From the NCBI RefSeq assembly GCF_004342115.1, contig NZ_SMAC01000024.1:1-46535 (forward strand): a stretch of DNA of 46,535 bases. The letters run 5' to 3'. Positions within the stretch are counted from its first letter, which is position 1; the number at the start of each line of letters is the position of its first letter. A model generated the notes under the pieces. It worked only from the letters and a program-made list of their open reading frames with translations. It ran no database searches and had not been told where the DNA came from. Made by a program: the position numbers and the translations under genes. Source of the stretch: Mannheimia haemolytica (lineage in GTDB: Bacteria; Pseudomonadota; Gammaproteobacteria; Enterobacterales; Pasteurellaceae). Below are positions 15,275 through 24,667 of this stretch, in pieces.

Positions 15275-17824
15275 ATAATATTTAGTGCTTTACTTTCACT
15301 CTTGGTTTTAGGTGGGGTAATTGGTGGTTTACTGTACATGCATTTCAAATCTGATTTGCCTGATGTGGCAACGCTGAAAAATGTAGAGTTACAGCAGCCT
15401 ATGCAGATTTTTACCTTAGATGGTAAATTAATTGGTGAAGTAGGAGAAGAACGCCGTATTCCGGTCAAGCTTGATGATATTCCACCGATGTTAGTAAAAG
15501 CGATTCTTGCTACCGAAGATGCACGTTTTTACGAGCATAAAGGGATCGATCCTAAAGGTATTATGCGTGCAATATGGCGCACTAGCCAGGGAGATACTCA
15601 AGGCGCAAGTACAATCACCCAGCAGCTGGCGAAAAACTTTTTCTTAACACCTGAACGTAGTTTAGAGCGTAAGGCCAAAGAGGCAATTTTAGCTTTAGAA
15701 ATTGAACAGGTTCTCAGTAAAAATGAGATTCTGGAGCTGTATTTAAACAAAATTTACCTAGGGTATCGTTCTCACGGTGTTGCCGCTGCGGCTAAAACTT
15801 ATTTTAATAAAGCTTTGAAAGATTTAACCCTTTCTGAAATAGCAATTATTGCAGGGCTTCCAAAAGCGCCTTCAACGATGAATCCACTTTATTCAGTAAA
15901 ACGGGCGGAAGACCGTCGTAATGTAGTGCTTGGGAGAATGCTAGAAACCGGAGATATTACAAAAGAGGAATATGAGAAAGCTAAAGCAGAGCCAGTAGTA
16001 GCTAACTACTATGGTGCGACATTAGAATTTCGAGCGGATTATGTGACAGAAATGGTTCGTCAAGAAATTGTGAAACGCTATGGAGAAAATATTGCTTATA
16101 ACAAAGGCTTAAAAGTGTACGCCACGGTACTTTCAGCAGACCAAAAAGCAGCACAAGATGCGTTACGTGAAAATTTGATTGATTATGACCGCCGTCATGG
16201 TTGGCGAGGCGCTGAAAAATTATGGACAGGTAGTTCTGCTTGGGACGATGAGAAAATTATCGATCATTTAAGTAAGCTGCCAAAATCAGAGCCGTTTACA
16301 CCAGCTGTTGTAATGCAAGCAGATAAATCAAAATATACAATTTTATTGGCAAATGGTGATATCTCTGTTTTAAAACGTACAAATGCTTCTTTTGCACCTA
16401 AAGGGTTAAAAGCAGGTGAACAAATTTGGGTACGTCAAAATAAAAATAGGGAGTGGGCTTTAGGACAAATTCCGGAGGTAAATTCAGCCCTAGTGTCAAT
16501 TAATAGTGAAAACGGTGCCATTGAATCTATCGTTGGAGGCTTTAGCTTTGAACAAAGCCGTTTCAATCGTGCGACTCAGTCATTAGTTCAGGTAGGCTCT
16601 GCGATTAAACCGTTTATTTACACAGCGGCAATGAATAAAGGGCTAAGTCTTTCAACAACAATTAGCGATTCTCCTATTGTCATTAAAAAGAAGGGGCAAA
16701 AAGAGTGGCGACCTAAAAATGCCGATGGGGTTTATGGCGGCCCGTTGAGAACTCGTGTTGCATTAGGTAAATCGAAAAATATGGTGGCTATTCGTATATT
16801 ACAAATGGCAGGGATTGATTATGTTGCAGACTACTTACAACGTTTTGGCTTTAACCGAAATCAGTATGTTGCAACAGAATCTCTTGCATTGGGTGCTGCA
16901 TCTTTTACGCCATTAGAAATGGCTCGAGCTTATGCAGTATTTAATAATGGAGGTTATTTGATTGAACCATATATCATTGACCGTATTATTGATGCCCAAG
17001 GCTACGAGTTATATCAAGCAAATCCTGTAGTAGCTTGTAATAGTTGCGATAGCCCAGTTGTTTACCCTGAGCCTAAATATTTTGAATCAGTCAAAATTCA
17101 TGATGAAGCTCAAGTCGGTGTACAAACTATAGCGAATTCCTCGAATAATGATGACGACGATGTTGTGGAAGATGTTGGCGATTCAGAACCTGAATTACAA
17201 GCGAACAATAGCGAGAAAAATGCGCCGAGCTTAATGGCAGAATCTTCTCATCATGTCAAAGGGTTACGTTACGCTCCTCATGTTATTAGTGATGAACTCG
17301 CTTTTTTAATGCGTAGTGCTTTAGCTACAGCAATTACTGGTGAGCCTGAATATGGCTGGCGAGGAACAAGCTATAAAATGCTCAATACGATAAAACGAGC
17401 GGATGTGGGCGGGAAGACTGGTACAACCAATAATGCCAAGGCAACTTGGTATGCGGGATTTGGTGCTAATATTTCTACTGTTGTGTACGTTGGCTTTGAT
17501 GATAATAAAAGAGTATTAGGTAGAGGTGCTTCAGGTTCTAGTACTGCTTTACCAGCTTGGACAAATTATATGAAAGTTGCATTGTCAGATAAGCCTGTCG
17601 AAAAAAGTACCCTTCCAAAAAATATTATTGAGGTTAATATTGACCCTAATAGTGGTTTCTTAGGAAATGGACGTAAAGAGTATTTTATTAAGGGTACTGA
17701 GCCTACAAAACGTTATATTGTAGAGAGAGCTTATACTGAAAAAGCGCCTCAAAAAACAGAATCTGCGCCGTTACGTTTAGGATTACCTCCACCAGGGGTG
17801 CTAAAAAGCGGTGAATTATTCTAA
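15260..17824 (+). CDS. ponA: Penicillin-binding protein 1A
   Basis: This bifunctional peptidoglycan synthase (mrcA/ponA) makes glycan strands and cross-links them. The 854-residue protein has one N-terminal membrane anchor (about residues 5-27). The glycosyltransferase domain has the catalytic Glu in ATEDARFYEHKG (about 86) and QGASTITQQLAKN. The transpeptidase domain has GSAIKPF (Ser about 447), SKN (about 505) and KTGT (about 719). Between SKN and KTGT lies a low-complexity acidic insert (roughly 627-655, rich in N, D and E). Its start codon overlaps the putative CRE. An inverted USS hairpin follows. Confidence 0.96.
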   Translation: MRIAKIIFSALLSLLVLGGVIGGLLYMHFKSDLPDVATLKNVELQQPMQIFTLDGKLIGEVGEERRIPVKLDDIPPMLVKAILATEDARFYEHKGIDPKGIMRAIWRTSQGDTQGASTITQQLAKNFFLTPERSLERKAKEAILALEIEQVLSKNEILELYLNKIYLGYRSHGVAAAAKTYFNKALKDLTLSEIAIIAGLPKAPSTMNPLYSVKRAEDRRNVVLGRMLETGDITKEEYEKAKAEPVVANYYGATLEFRADYVTEMVRQEIVKRYGENIAYNKGLKVYATVLSADQKAAQDALRENLIDYDRRHGWRGAEKLWTGSSAWDDEKIIDHLSKLPKSEPFTPAVVMQADKSKYTILLANGDISVLKRTNASFAPKGLKAGEQIWVRQNKNREWALGQIPEVNSALVSINSENGAIESIVGGFSFEQSRFNRATQSLVQVGSAIKPFIYTAAMNKGLSLSTTISDSPIVIKKKGQKEWRPKNADGVYGGPLRTRVALGKSKNMVAIRILQMAGIDYVADYLQRFGFNRNQYVATESLALGAASFTPLEMARAYAVFNNGGYLIEPYIIDRIIDAQGYELYQANPVVACNSCDSPVVYPEPKYFESVKIHDEAQVGVQTIANSSNNDDDDVVEDVGDSEPELQANNSEKNAPSLMAESSHHVKGLRYAPHVISDELAFLMRSALATAITGEPEYGWRGTSYKMLNTIKRADVGGKTGTTNNAKATWYAGFGANISTVVYVGFDDNKRVLGRGASGSSTALPAWTNYMKVALSDKPVEKSTLPKNIIEVNIDPNSGFLGNGRKEYFIKGTEPTKRYIVERAYTEKAPQKTESAPLRLGLPPPGVLKSGELF

Positions 17825-17977
17825 TAATTTATTACAAGGATAATGCTCTTAAAAGTTGAAAAATAGGGGGATTTCTTGCGATAATAAGTGCCAATTTTAT
17901 TTTGGGCGATTTGTGAGTTATATTTGTATATTCCTTAGTCAATAAATGGGTTTTATTGCAATTTTTTAAAGAAATCA

Positions 17978-18006
17978 GACCGCTTGTAGAACAAGCGGTC
18001 ATTTTT
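17978..18006 (+). terminator. Inverted uptake-signal pair, terminator of ponA
   Basis: GACCGCTTGT and ACAAGCGGTC form a 10-bp perfect stem with a 3-base loop, followed by ATTTTTTC. It separates ponA from aroK, so aroK needs its own promoter in the 60 bases that follow or relies on readthrough. The rest of the 236-base gap shows nothing I recognise. Confidence 0.85.
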
Positions 18007-18060
18007 TCTTTTAATTTCACAGATCAAATGTTTAGTAAATTTTAAAATGAAGAAGAAATA

Positions 18061-18582
18061 ATGGCTGAAAAACGTAATATTTTTTTGATTGGGCCGATGG
18101 GAGCAGGTAAAAGTACGATTGGTCGTCAGCTTGCTCAAACATTAGGTATGGAATTTATGGATTCCGACAGTGTGATCGAAGAACGAGCAGGTGCGGATAT
18201 TGATTGGATCTTCGATGTTGAAGGTGAAGAGGGTTTCCGTAAGCGTGAAGAACGTATTCTAAATGAACTGACGCAAAATTATGGTATCGTGCTTTCAACT
18301 GGCGGTGGTTCGATTTTATCTAAAGATAACCGTAATGTGTTATCGGCTCGTGGTATCGTTATTTATTTAGAAACGACAGTGGATAAACAGTTTGAACGTA
18401 CTCAGCGAGATAAAAAACGCCCTTTATTGCAAACAGAAGACCCCCGTAAAACGTTGGAAGAGTTAGCGAAAATCCGTAACCCATTGTATGAAGAAATTGC
18501 AGATATTACTATTCATACGGACGAGCAGAGCGCTAAAGTAGTGGCAAATCAAATTATTGATATGATTGATAATTTACAGTAG
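18061..18582 (+). CDS. aroK: Shikimate kinase I
   Basis: AroK phosphorylates shikimate to shikimate 3-phosphate in aromatic amino acid and chorismate synthesis. The 173 residues contain the P-loop [15 protein letters not shown], the shikimate-binding [36 protein letters not shown] and the lid arginine region QRDKKRPLL. The start is preceded by AAGAAG. It forms the widespread aroK-aroB pair, 23 bases upstream of aroB. Confidence 0.96.
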   Translation: MAEKRNIFLIGPMGAGKSTIGRQLAQTLGMEFMDSDSVIEERAGADIDWIFDVEGEEGFRKREERILNELTQNYGIVLSTGGGSILSKDNRNVLSARGIVIYLETTVDKQFERTQRDKKRPLLQTEDPRKTLEELAKIRNPLYEEIADITIHTDEQSAKVVANQIIDMIDNLQ

Positions 18583-18605
18583 CCAGGTAAGAAAGGAGCT
18601 AAGAT

Positions 18606-19694
18606 ATGTTACAAGTCAATGTGGAATTAAAAGAGCGTCGTTACCCGATTATAATTGGTGCAGGGTTATTAAATCAGCCTGCTAGTTATAGCCCATTAAA
18701 ATCTGGAGATAAGGTGATGATTGTCTCAAATCCAACGGTGGCGACACATTATCTTAGTGTGGTAACAAATGCGTTAAAGGAGCTGGGTTGCCACGTTGAT
18801 TCGGTATTGATTCCCGACGGTGAAGAATATAAAACGCTAGAATCATTAAATTTGATTTTTACCGCATTATTAGAAAAAAATCATAATCGCGATACCACTT
18901 TAATTGCTTTAGGCGGTGGTGTAATCGGTGATGTTGCAGGCTATGCAGCTGCCTCTTACCAACGTGGTATTCGTTTTATACAAATTCCGACCACTTTACT
19001 GGCTCAAGTTGATTCTTCAGTAGGCGGGAAAACGGCAGTAAACCACCCACTCGGTAAAAATATGATTGGGGCTTTTTATCAGCCTGTTTCTGTGATTGTT
19101 GATACCAATACGCTCCATACCTTATCCAAAAGAGAAGTCAGTGCTGGTTTGGCGGAAGTCATCAAATACGGTGCAATCTTTGATGTTACTTTTTTTGAAT
19201 GGCTTGAAAAGCATATTGATGATTTGGTCAGTCTCAAGCAAGATGAGCTGGAATATTGTATTCAGCGTTGTTGCCAGCTAAAAGCTGACGTGGTTGCTCG
19301 AGATGAAACGGAAAAAGGAGATCGTGCATTACTAAACTTAGGACATACCTTTGGTCACGCCATTGAAGCACGTATGGGCTATGGTGTATGGTTACACGGA
19401 GAGGCTGTTTCGGTTGGTATGCTAGAGGCTGCGGAATTATCTCGTATTCTGGGGGATTTAAGTCCTCAAGAGGTTGCTCGCTTGGAAAAATTATTGGCCC
19501 GAGCCAATTTGCCAACAATTTCACCTGATGGAATGGAACCGGCAGAATATCTACCTTATATGTGGCGAGATAAAAAAGTACTGGCAGGTCAATTACGCCT
19601 AATTTTATTGAAATCACTTGGTGAAGCTTACGTTTCATCGCAAGCCACAGAATCTCAAGTATTAGCCTCTATTGAGCGTTTTACCCAACGTTAA
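18606..19694 (+). CDS. aroB: 3-dehydroquinate synthase
   Basis: AroB closes the ring of DAHP to 3-dehydroquinate, the second step of the shikimate pathway, using NAD and a divalent metal. The 362 residues show the NAD-binding [21 protein letters not shown], the [22 protein letters not shown] catalytic block, and metal ligands in [20 protein letters not shown] and [12 protein letters not shown] good Shine-Dalgarno (AAGAAAGGAGC) precedes the ATG. dam follows 13 bases later, as in other Pasteurellaceae. Confidence 0.97.
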   Translation: MLQVNVELKERRYPIIIGAGLLNQPASYSPLKSGDKVMIVSNPTVATHYLSVVTNALKELGCHVDSVLIPDGEEYKTLESLNLIFTALLEKNHNRDTTLIALGGGVIGDVAGYAAASYQRGIRFIQIPTTLLAQVDSSVGGKTAVNHPLGKNMIGAFYQPVSVIVDTNTLHTLSKREVSAGLAEVIKYGAIFDVTFFEWLEKHIDDLVSLKQDELEYCIQRCCQLKADVVARDETEKGDRALLNLGHTFGHAIEARMGYGVWLHGEAVSVGMLEAAELSRILGDLSPQEVARLEKLLARANLPTISPDGMEPAEYLPYMWRDKKVLAGQLRLILLKSLGEAYVSSQATESQVLASIERFTQR

Positions 19695-19707
19695 TGTTTA
19701 AAATGAA

Positions 19708-20535
19708 ATGAATCACCCTAAGCATCGAGCCTTTTTAAAATGGGCTGGCGGTAAATATCGCTTAATTCCAGATATTCAAACCCATTTGCCAAAAAAGGCT
19801 TGTTTAGTCGAGCCTTTTGTTGGTGCAGGTTCGGTCTTTCTGAATACAGATTTTGAACGTTATATTCTTGCTGATATTAATCCTGACTTGATTAATCTTT
19901 TCAACGTGGTGAAAGCAGATGTTGAGGAATATATTGCGCAAACAAAGCAACTGTTTCTTCACCCACAAGCGAATACAGAAGCCTTTTATAAAGCATGCCG
20001 TGCGGAGTTTAATCGCTCAAAAGATATTTTTCGTCGCTCGGTGATTTTTTTGTATTTAAATCGATTTGGCTATAACGGACTTTGCCGTTATAACCAGAAA
20101 AAAGGGTACAATGTTCCCTTTGGGCGTTATAAAACCCATTATTTTCCAGAAAAAGAACTACGTTTTTTTGCTGAAAAAGCACAAAAGGCAACTTTTGTGT
20201 GTGCGGATTTTGAACAGGTCTTTGAGTTGGCAAAAAATCAATTAACGGATTATGTGATTTACTGCGACCCACCTTACGCTCCTTTAGCACAAGAAACGAA
20301 TTTTACGCAATATGCTGGCGGTGGTTTTAGCCTAGAGCAACAAGGGCGTTTGGCAACACTGGCTTTAGAAATGAAAGGATTAGGCGTTCCCGTATTAATT
20401 TCAAATCACGATACTGATTTTACCCGTAGGATTTATCAATCTGCCGATATTACCCAAATTCAGGTACAGCGTTCAATAGGGCAGAAGGTGGGCTCAAGGG
20501 TTAAAGTTGGCGAGTTATTCGCACTCTTCATTTAA
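19708..20535 (+). CDS. dam: DNA adenine methylase Dam (GATC)
   Basis: Dam methylates adenine in GATC and guides mismatch repair and replication timing. The 275 residues have the class alpha N6-methyltransferase order: target-domain start FLKWAGGKYRLIPDI, SAM-binding FVGAGSVFLN, the DNA-recognition part RSVIFLYLNRFGYNGLCRYN, and the catalytic DPPY in CDPPYAPL. It is the last gene of aroK-aroB-dam, and damX is absent between aroB and dam, unlike in E. coli. Confidence 0.96.
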   Translation: MNHPKHRAFLKWAGGKYRLIPDIQTHLPKKACLVEPFVGAGSVFLNTDFERYILADINPDLINLFNVVKADVEEYIAQTKQLFLHPQANTEAFYKACRAEFNRSKDIFRRSVIFLYLNRFGYNGLCRYNQKKGYNVPFGRYKTHYFPEKELRFFAEKAQKATFVCADFEQVFELAKNQLTDYVIYCDPPYAPLAQETNFTQYAGGGFSLEQQGRLATLALEMKGLGVPVLISNHDTDFTRRIYQSADITQIQVQRSIGQKVGSRVKVGELFALFI

Positions 20536-20559
20536 TTTGTAATATTTTCTAAAAATCTG

Positions 20560-20581
20560 ACCGCTTGTTGGTTGAAGCGGT
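20560..20581. repeat. Uptake signal with partial inverted partner after dam
   Basis: An exact core (20560-20568, minus orientation) is followed by AAGCGGT (20575-20581), giving a 7-bp stem with an 8-base loop. There is no T-run after it, so it is a weak terminator at best between dam and the sodium symporter. Confidence 0.5.
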
Positions 20582-20604
20582 ATTGTTAGCCGATGGAGTA
20601 TTAA

Positions 20605-21963
20605 ATGGCAAATCAACAACAAGAACGCCAATCTTGGTCTAACCGATTGGCGTATATTATGACCGTTGCTGGTGCAACAGTCGGTTTTGGTGCAACTTGG
20701 CGTTTCCCTTATCTTGTGGGGGAACACGGAGGCGGTGCTTATGTGTTTTTATTTTGTATTGCGATGATCGTAATTGGTATCCCTATGATATTAGTGGAGA
20801 ATGTAATTGGTCGCCGAATGAGAGTGAATGCTATTGATGCTTTTGCCGGTTTTGCTAATGGTAAAAAAATTGCCTCAGGTTGGAAAATTCTTGGCTATAT
20901 GGGCTTGCTTGGAGCATTTGGTATTCTTGCCTACTATATGGTACTTGGTGGTTGGGTATTAAATTATATCGGTGGCTTACTCACGGGGACACTAGATCTG
21001 TCTCAACCTGTTACCGTTGGCACGACCCAACAATTCTTCCAACAAAGTATTTTTAATAGCCCAATGACAATTATTGCTTATACGGCACTTTTTGTATTGG
21101 TGAATTATTTTATTTTGGTAAAAGGCATTGTGGACGGTATTGAGCGTTCAGTGAAATATTTGATGCCGATTCTGTTTATTTTCCTGATTGTGATGGTGGT
21201 TCGAAATATTACCTTACCGGGGGCTGCTGAAGGCATTGCCTTTTATCTGATGCCCGATTTTTCAAAAATCACACCAAAATTGTTTGTGTTTGTGCTGGGG
21301 CAAGTATTTTTTGCATTAAGCCTTGGTTTTGGTGTGTTGATAACCCTTTCAAGCTACCTTGATAAGAGCGAGAATTTAGTAAAAACAGCAACAATTACTG
21401 GGGTGATGAACACCTTAATTGCGGTACTTGCCGGTTTTATGATTTTTCCGTCATTATTTAGCTTTGGCGTTGCTCCAAATTCAGGTCCGACTTTAGTATT
21501 CCAAAGTTTGCCGATTGTGTTCTCAAATATGTGGGGGGGAACAGTTTTTGCGGTTATCTTTTTTAGTCTATTAGTGGTGGCGGCATTAACAACCTCGTTA
21601 ACTATTTATGAAGTTATTATCACTGCATTGCAAGAGAAGGCAAAGATTAGCCGTCAAAAAGCTATTTTTATTACTTTGGCTACTATTTTTCTGTTGGGTA
21701 ATATTCCATCAGCATTAAGTGACAATATATTGCAAGATGTGCAGGTTATGGGCAAGAGCATTTTTGATGCCTTCGATTATATTAGTGGCAATATTCTGTT
21801 TATTTTAACCGCCTTAGGTAGCGCGATTTTCGTTGGCTTTGTTCTAAAAGAAGAGGCGAAGGAGGAATTAGGTGCGGGTAAAATGTTTACCACTATTTGG
21901 TTTAACTATGTTCGCTTTGTGATTCCGGTGATTATCTTGGTGATTTTCTTTAATTCACTCTAA
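20605..21963 (+). CDS. Sodium-dependent transporter, SNF/NSS family
   Basis: This is an inner-membrane symporter of the neurotransmitter:sodium family, which imports amino acids or related compounds with Na+. The 452 residues have 11-12 predicted helices. The TM1 signature is RLAYIMTVAGATVGFGATWRFPYL-like, with AT where the family usually has NI/NVWRFPYL. GGGAYVFLF, TM6 FALSLGFGVLITLSSYL and TM8 VVAALTTSLTIYEVI also stand at expected places. The substrate cannot be told from sequence. It is flanked by USS and a terminator and seems monocistronic. Confidence 0.9.
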   Translation: MANQQQERQSWSNRLAYIMTVAGATVGFGATWRFPYLVGEHGGGAYVFLFCIAMIVIGIPMILVENVIGRRMRVNAIDAFAGFANGKKIASGWKILGYMGLLGAFGILAYYMVLGGWVLNYIGGLLTGTLDLSQPVTVGTTQQFFQQSIFNSPMTIIAYTALFVLVNYFILVKGIVDGIERSVKYLMPILFIFLIVMVVRNITLPGAAEGIAFYLMPDFSKITPKLFVFVLGQVFFALSLGFGVLITLSSYLDKSENLVKTATITGVMNTLIAVLAGFMIFPSLFSFGVAPNSGPTLVFQSLPIVFSNMWGGTVFAVIFFSLLVVAALTTSLTIYEVIITALQEKAKISRQKAIFITLATIFLLGNIPSALSDNILQDVQVMGKSIFDAFDYISGNILFILTALGSAIFVGFVLKEEAKEELGAGKMFTTIWFNYVRFVIPVIILVIFFNSL

Positions 21964-21971
21964 ATTCTATA

Positions 21972-22006
21972 AGCTGTTTGAATGGATTTTCAAACAGCTT
22001 TATTTT
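21972..22006 (+). terminator. Terminator of the sodium symporter gene
   Basis: AGCTGTTTGAA and TTCAAACAGCT form an 11-bp perfect stem with a 6-base loop, followed by TTATTTTT. It starts 9 bases after the stop codon. Confidence 0.88.
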
Positions 22007-22011
22007 TAGTG

Positions 22012-22020
22012 ACAAGCGGT
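22012..22020 (+). repeat. Uptake signal between the symporter gene and pgk
   Basis: An exact core is followed by TAAATTTTGTGGGGAATTTGCAA, that is, the full extended pattern with AT tracts and terminal TTTGCAA. The remaining intergenic bases up to the pgk promoter hold nothing further I can name. Confidence 0.7.
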
Positions 22021-22164
22021 TAAATTTTGTGGGGAATTTGCAATTCTTGCTTAATTAACCAAGCATATTGGGGGGGAAATAAGAACAGTCAGGATAATAG
22101 CATTCTAAAATGATAAAAAATTAATCATTTATTTGATCTAGGTTAGCCCAAAATGATTAGAAAC

Positions 22165-22173
22165 TGATATAAT
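22165..22173 (+). promoter_or_regulatory. Extended -10 promoter of pgk
   Basis: TGATATAAT is a perfect extended -10 (TG-N-TATAAT), 45 bases upstream of the pgk ATG. A weak TTAGCC at 22143-22148 might act as -35 with long spacing. A strong promoter suits a major glycolytic gene. Confidence 0.65.
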
Positions 22174-22218
22174 CCGACCGTTATCACTTTTAAATTTTAA
22201 TCTAAAGAGGAACAAACT

Positions 22219-23394
22219 ATGTCTGTTATTAAAATGACTGACCTTGATTTAGCGGGTAAACGTTTATTTATTCGTGCTGACCTTAACGTACCGGTAAAAG
22301 ATGGCAAAGTAACATCAGATGCCCGTATTGTTGCTACCATTCCAACCTTAAAATTAGCGTTACAAAAAGGTGCTAAAGTAATGGTAACTTCGCATTTAGG
22401 TCGTCCGACAGAAGGCGTATTTGAAGAGGAAAACTCTTTACAACCTGTAGTTGATTACTTAAATGCATCAGATTTAGGTGTTCCTGTTCGTTTAGTGCGT
22501 GATTACTTAGACGGTGTTGAAGTAAACGAGAATGAAATCGTGGTGCTTGAAAACGTGCGTATTAACAAAGGTGAGAAGAAAAACGACCCTGAGTTAGCAA
22601 AAAAATATGCATCACTTTGTGATGTGTTTGTAATGGACGCATTCGGTACAGCTCACCGTGCGGAAGGTTCAACTTACGGTGTGGCAGAATATGCCCCTGT
22701 TGCGTGTGCAGGTCCGTTATTAGCCGCTGAATTAGATGCATTAGGCAAAGCATTAAAAGAGCCACAACGTCCAATGTTAGCGATTGTGGGTGGTTCTAAA
22801 GTATCTACTAAATTAACTGTGCTTGATTCGCTTTCAAAAATTGCCGACCAATTAATCGTGGGCGGTGGTATTGCCAATACCTTTATTGCCGCAGAAGGTC
22901 ACGCTGTGGGTAAATCATTATACGAAGAAGATTTAATCCCTGAAGCAAAACGTTTAGCACAAGTAACCAATATTCCTGTTCCGGTTGATGTGCGTGTAGG
23001 TACTGAATTCTCTGAAACTGCACCGGCAACGGAAAAAGCGGTGAGTGAAGTACGAGCTGATGAATCAATTTTCGATATTGGTGAAAAATCGGCAGAGCAA
23101 TTAGCTGAAATTATCCGTAATTCAAAAACCATCCTTTGGAATGGTCCGGTCGGCGTGTTTGAGTTCCCTAACTTCCGTAAAGGAACAGAAGTGATTTCAA
23201 ATGCGATTGCAGAAGCAACGGCAAACGGTGCATTCTCAATTGCCGGTGGTGGCGATACCTTAGCTGCGATTGATTTATTCGGTATCAAAGACAAAATTTC
23301 TTACATTTCAACCGGTGGCGGTGCGTTCTTAGAATTCGTGGAAGGTAAAGTATTACCGGCAGTGGAAATCTTAGAAAAACGAGCTAACGGCTAA
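22219..23394 (+). CDS. pgk: Phosphoglycerate kinase
   Basis: Pgk makes ATP from 1,3-bisphosphoglycerate in glycolysis. The 391 residues show [48 protein letters not shown] and the nucleotide site [19 protein letters not shown], followed by NGPVGVFEF and the C-terminal [14 protein letters not shown]. Codon use is strongly biased, as in highly expressed genes. A good AAAGAGGA site precedes the start. fba follows 96 bases downstream in the conserved pgk-fba order. Confidence 0.98.
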   Translation: MSVIKMTDLDLAGKRLFIRADLNVPVKDGKVTSDARIVATIPTLKLALQKGAKVMVTSHLGRPTEGVFEEENSLQPVVDYLNASDLGVPVRLVRDYLDGVEVNENEIVVLENVRINKGEKKNDPELAKKYASLCDVFVMDAFGTAHRAEGSTYGVAEYAPVACAGPLLAAELDALGKALKEPQRPMLAIVGGSKVSTKLTVLDSLSKIADQLIVGGGIANTFIAAEGHAVGKSLYEEDLIPEAKRLAQVTNIPVPVDVRVGTEFSETAPATEKAVSEVRADESIFDIGEKSAEQLAEIIRNSKTILWNGPVGVFEFPNFRKGTEVISNAIAEATANGAFSIAGGGDTLAAIDLFGIKDKISYISTGGGAFLEFVEGKVLPAVEILEKRANG

Positions 23395-23399
23395 CAGTT

Positions 23400-23408
23400 A
23401 CAAGCGGT
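23400..23408 (+). repeat. Uptake signal between pgk and fba
   Basis: This is the most complete extended copy in the window: the core is followed by CAAATTTTGTGAAAATTTTG with two T-rich tracts about one helical turn apart. Confidence 0.75.
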
Positions 23409-23490
23409 CAAATTTTGTGAAAATTTTGCAAGATTTGGCCGTATATTTTAACAATGTGCTTTTGCACATTTCATACAAAGGAAGCAAAAA

Positions 23491-24567
23491 ATGTCATTAT
23501 TAAACATCGTAAAACCGGGTGTAGTAACAGGCGACGACGTACAAAAAGTTTTCGCTTATGCTAAAGAACACAACTTCGCTATTCCGGCAGTAAACTGCGT
23601 GGGTTCAGATTCAGTTAATGCCGTATTAGAAACAGCCGCTCGTGTAAAATCACCGGTAATCGTGCAATTCTCAAATGGTGGTGCGCAGTTCTATGCGGGT
23701 AAAGGCATTAAGCCGGCTTCAGGCGCTCGTGCAGATGTATTAGGGGCGATTGCGGGTGCAAAACACGTTCATCAATTAGCAGAAGAATATGGTGTGCCTG
23801 TGATTCTTCACACCGACCACGCTGCGAAAAACTTATTACCTTGGATCGATGGCTTACTTGAAGCAGGCGAAAAACACTTCGCAGAAACCGGTCGTCCGTT
23901 ATTCTCTTCACATATGATCGATTTATCTGAAGAGCCAATCGAAGAAAATATGGAAATCTGCCGTGAATATTTAGCCCGTATGGACAAAATCGGTATGACC
24001 CTTGAAATCGAAATCGGCGTAACCGGTGGTGAAGAAGATGGCGTAGATAATTCTGATGTAGATGAATCTAAACTTTACACCCAACCTTCTGAAGTTTTAT
24101 ATGTTTACGACCAATTAAGCCCAATCAGCCCACGTTTCACGATTGCGGCAGCATTTGGTAACGTACACGGTGTTTACAAGCCGGGTAATGTAAAATTAAA
24201 ACCATCAATCTTAGGTGCTTCACAAGAGTATGTATCTAAAGAGCGTGGTTTACCGGCAAAGTCATTAGACTTCGTTTTCCACGGCGGTTCTGGTTCTTCA
24301 CGTGAAGAGATTCGTGAAGCAATCAGCTACGGTGCAATCAAAATGAACATTGACACTGACACCCAATGGGCTGCGTGGGACGGTATTCTTCAATTCTACA
24401 AAGCAAACGAAGCATATTTACAAGGTCAATTAGGTAACCCGACAGGCCCTGATGCACCAAACAAAAAATACTACGATCCACGTGTTTGGTTACGTAAAAT
24501 GGAAGAGTCTATGTCTAAACGCTTAGAGCAATCTTTCGAAGACTTAAACTGTGTGAACGTTTTATAA
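23491..24567 (+). CDS. fba: Fructose-bisphosphate aldolase, class II
   Basis: This is the zinc-dependent aldolase that splits fructose 1,6-bisphosphate in glycolysis. The 358 residues contain the zinc ligands in HTDHAAKNLLPW (about residues 108-111), E-rich EIEIGVTGGEEDGVDN, the AAAFGNVHGVYKPGN histidine and LDFVFHGGSGSSREEI. The family length (about 358-360) is matched. An AAGGAAG ribosome site precedes the start. It likely shares the pgk promoter and ends at a hairpin terminator. Confidence 0.98.
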   Translation: MSLLNIVKPGVVTGDDVQKVFAYAKEHNFAIPAVNCVGSDSVNAVLETAARVKSPVIVQFSNGGAQFYAGKGIKPASGARADVLGAIAGAKHVHQLAEEYGVPVILHTDHAAKNLLPWIDGLLEAGEKHFAETGRPLFSSHMIDLSEEPIEENMEICREYLARMDKIGMTLEIEIGVTGGEEDGVDNSDVDESKLYTQPSEVLYVYDQLSPISPRFTIAAAFGNVHGVYKPGNVKLKPSILGASQEYVSKERGLPAKSLDFVFHGGSGSSREEIREAISYGAIKMNIDTDTQWAAWDGILQFYKANEAYLQGQLGNPTGPDAPNKKYYDPRVWLRKMEESMSKRLEQSFEDLNCVNVL

Positions 24568-24590
24568 TTTGCAAAAAATTCCATAAATCA

Positions 24591-24617
24591 GGCCGCTTGT
24601 ATAAGCGGTCTTTTTTT
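24591..24617 (+). terminator. Terminator of fba built from a degenerate uptake-signal pair
   Basis: GGCCGCTT and AAGCGGTC form an 8-bp stem with one G-T pair and a 4-base loop, followed by seven T. The left arm departs from the exact USS core by one base. Confidence 0.85.
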
Positions 24618-24667
24618 ATTTATTTTTTGCGGTAAACTATCACTTTATTTCCAAGCACCAATTTATT

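Noticed and set aside
19234-19638. 134-residue ORF antisense to aroB
   Set aside because: No start-site signal or recognisable motif; fully within aroB.
22899-23294. 131-residue ORF antisense to pgk
   Set aside because: It is a shadow of a highly codon-biased gene, serine- and alanine-rich with no domain.
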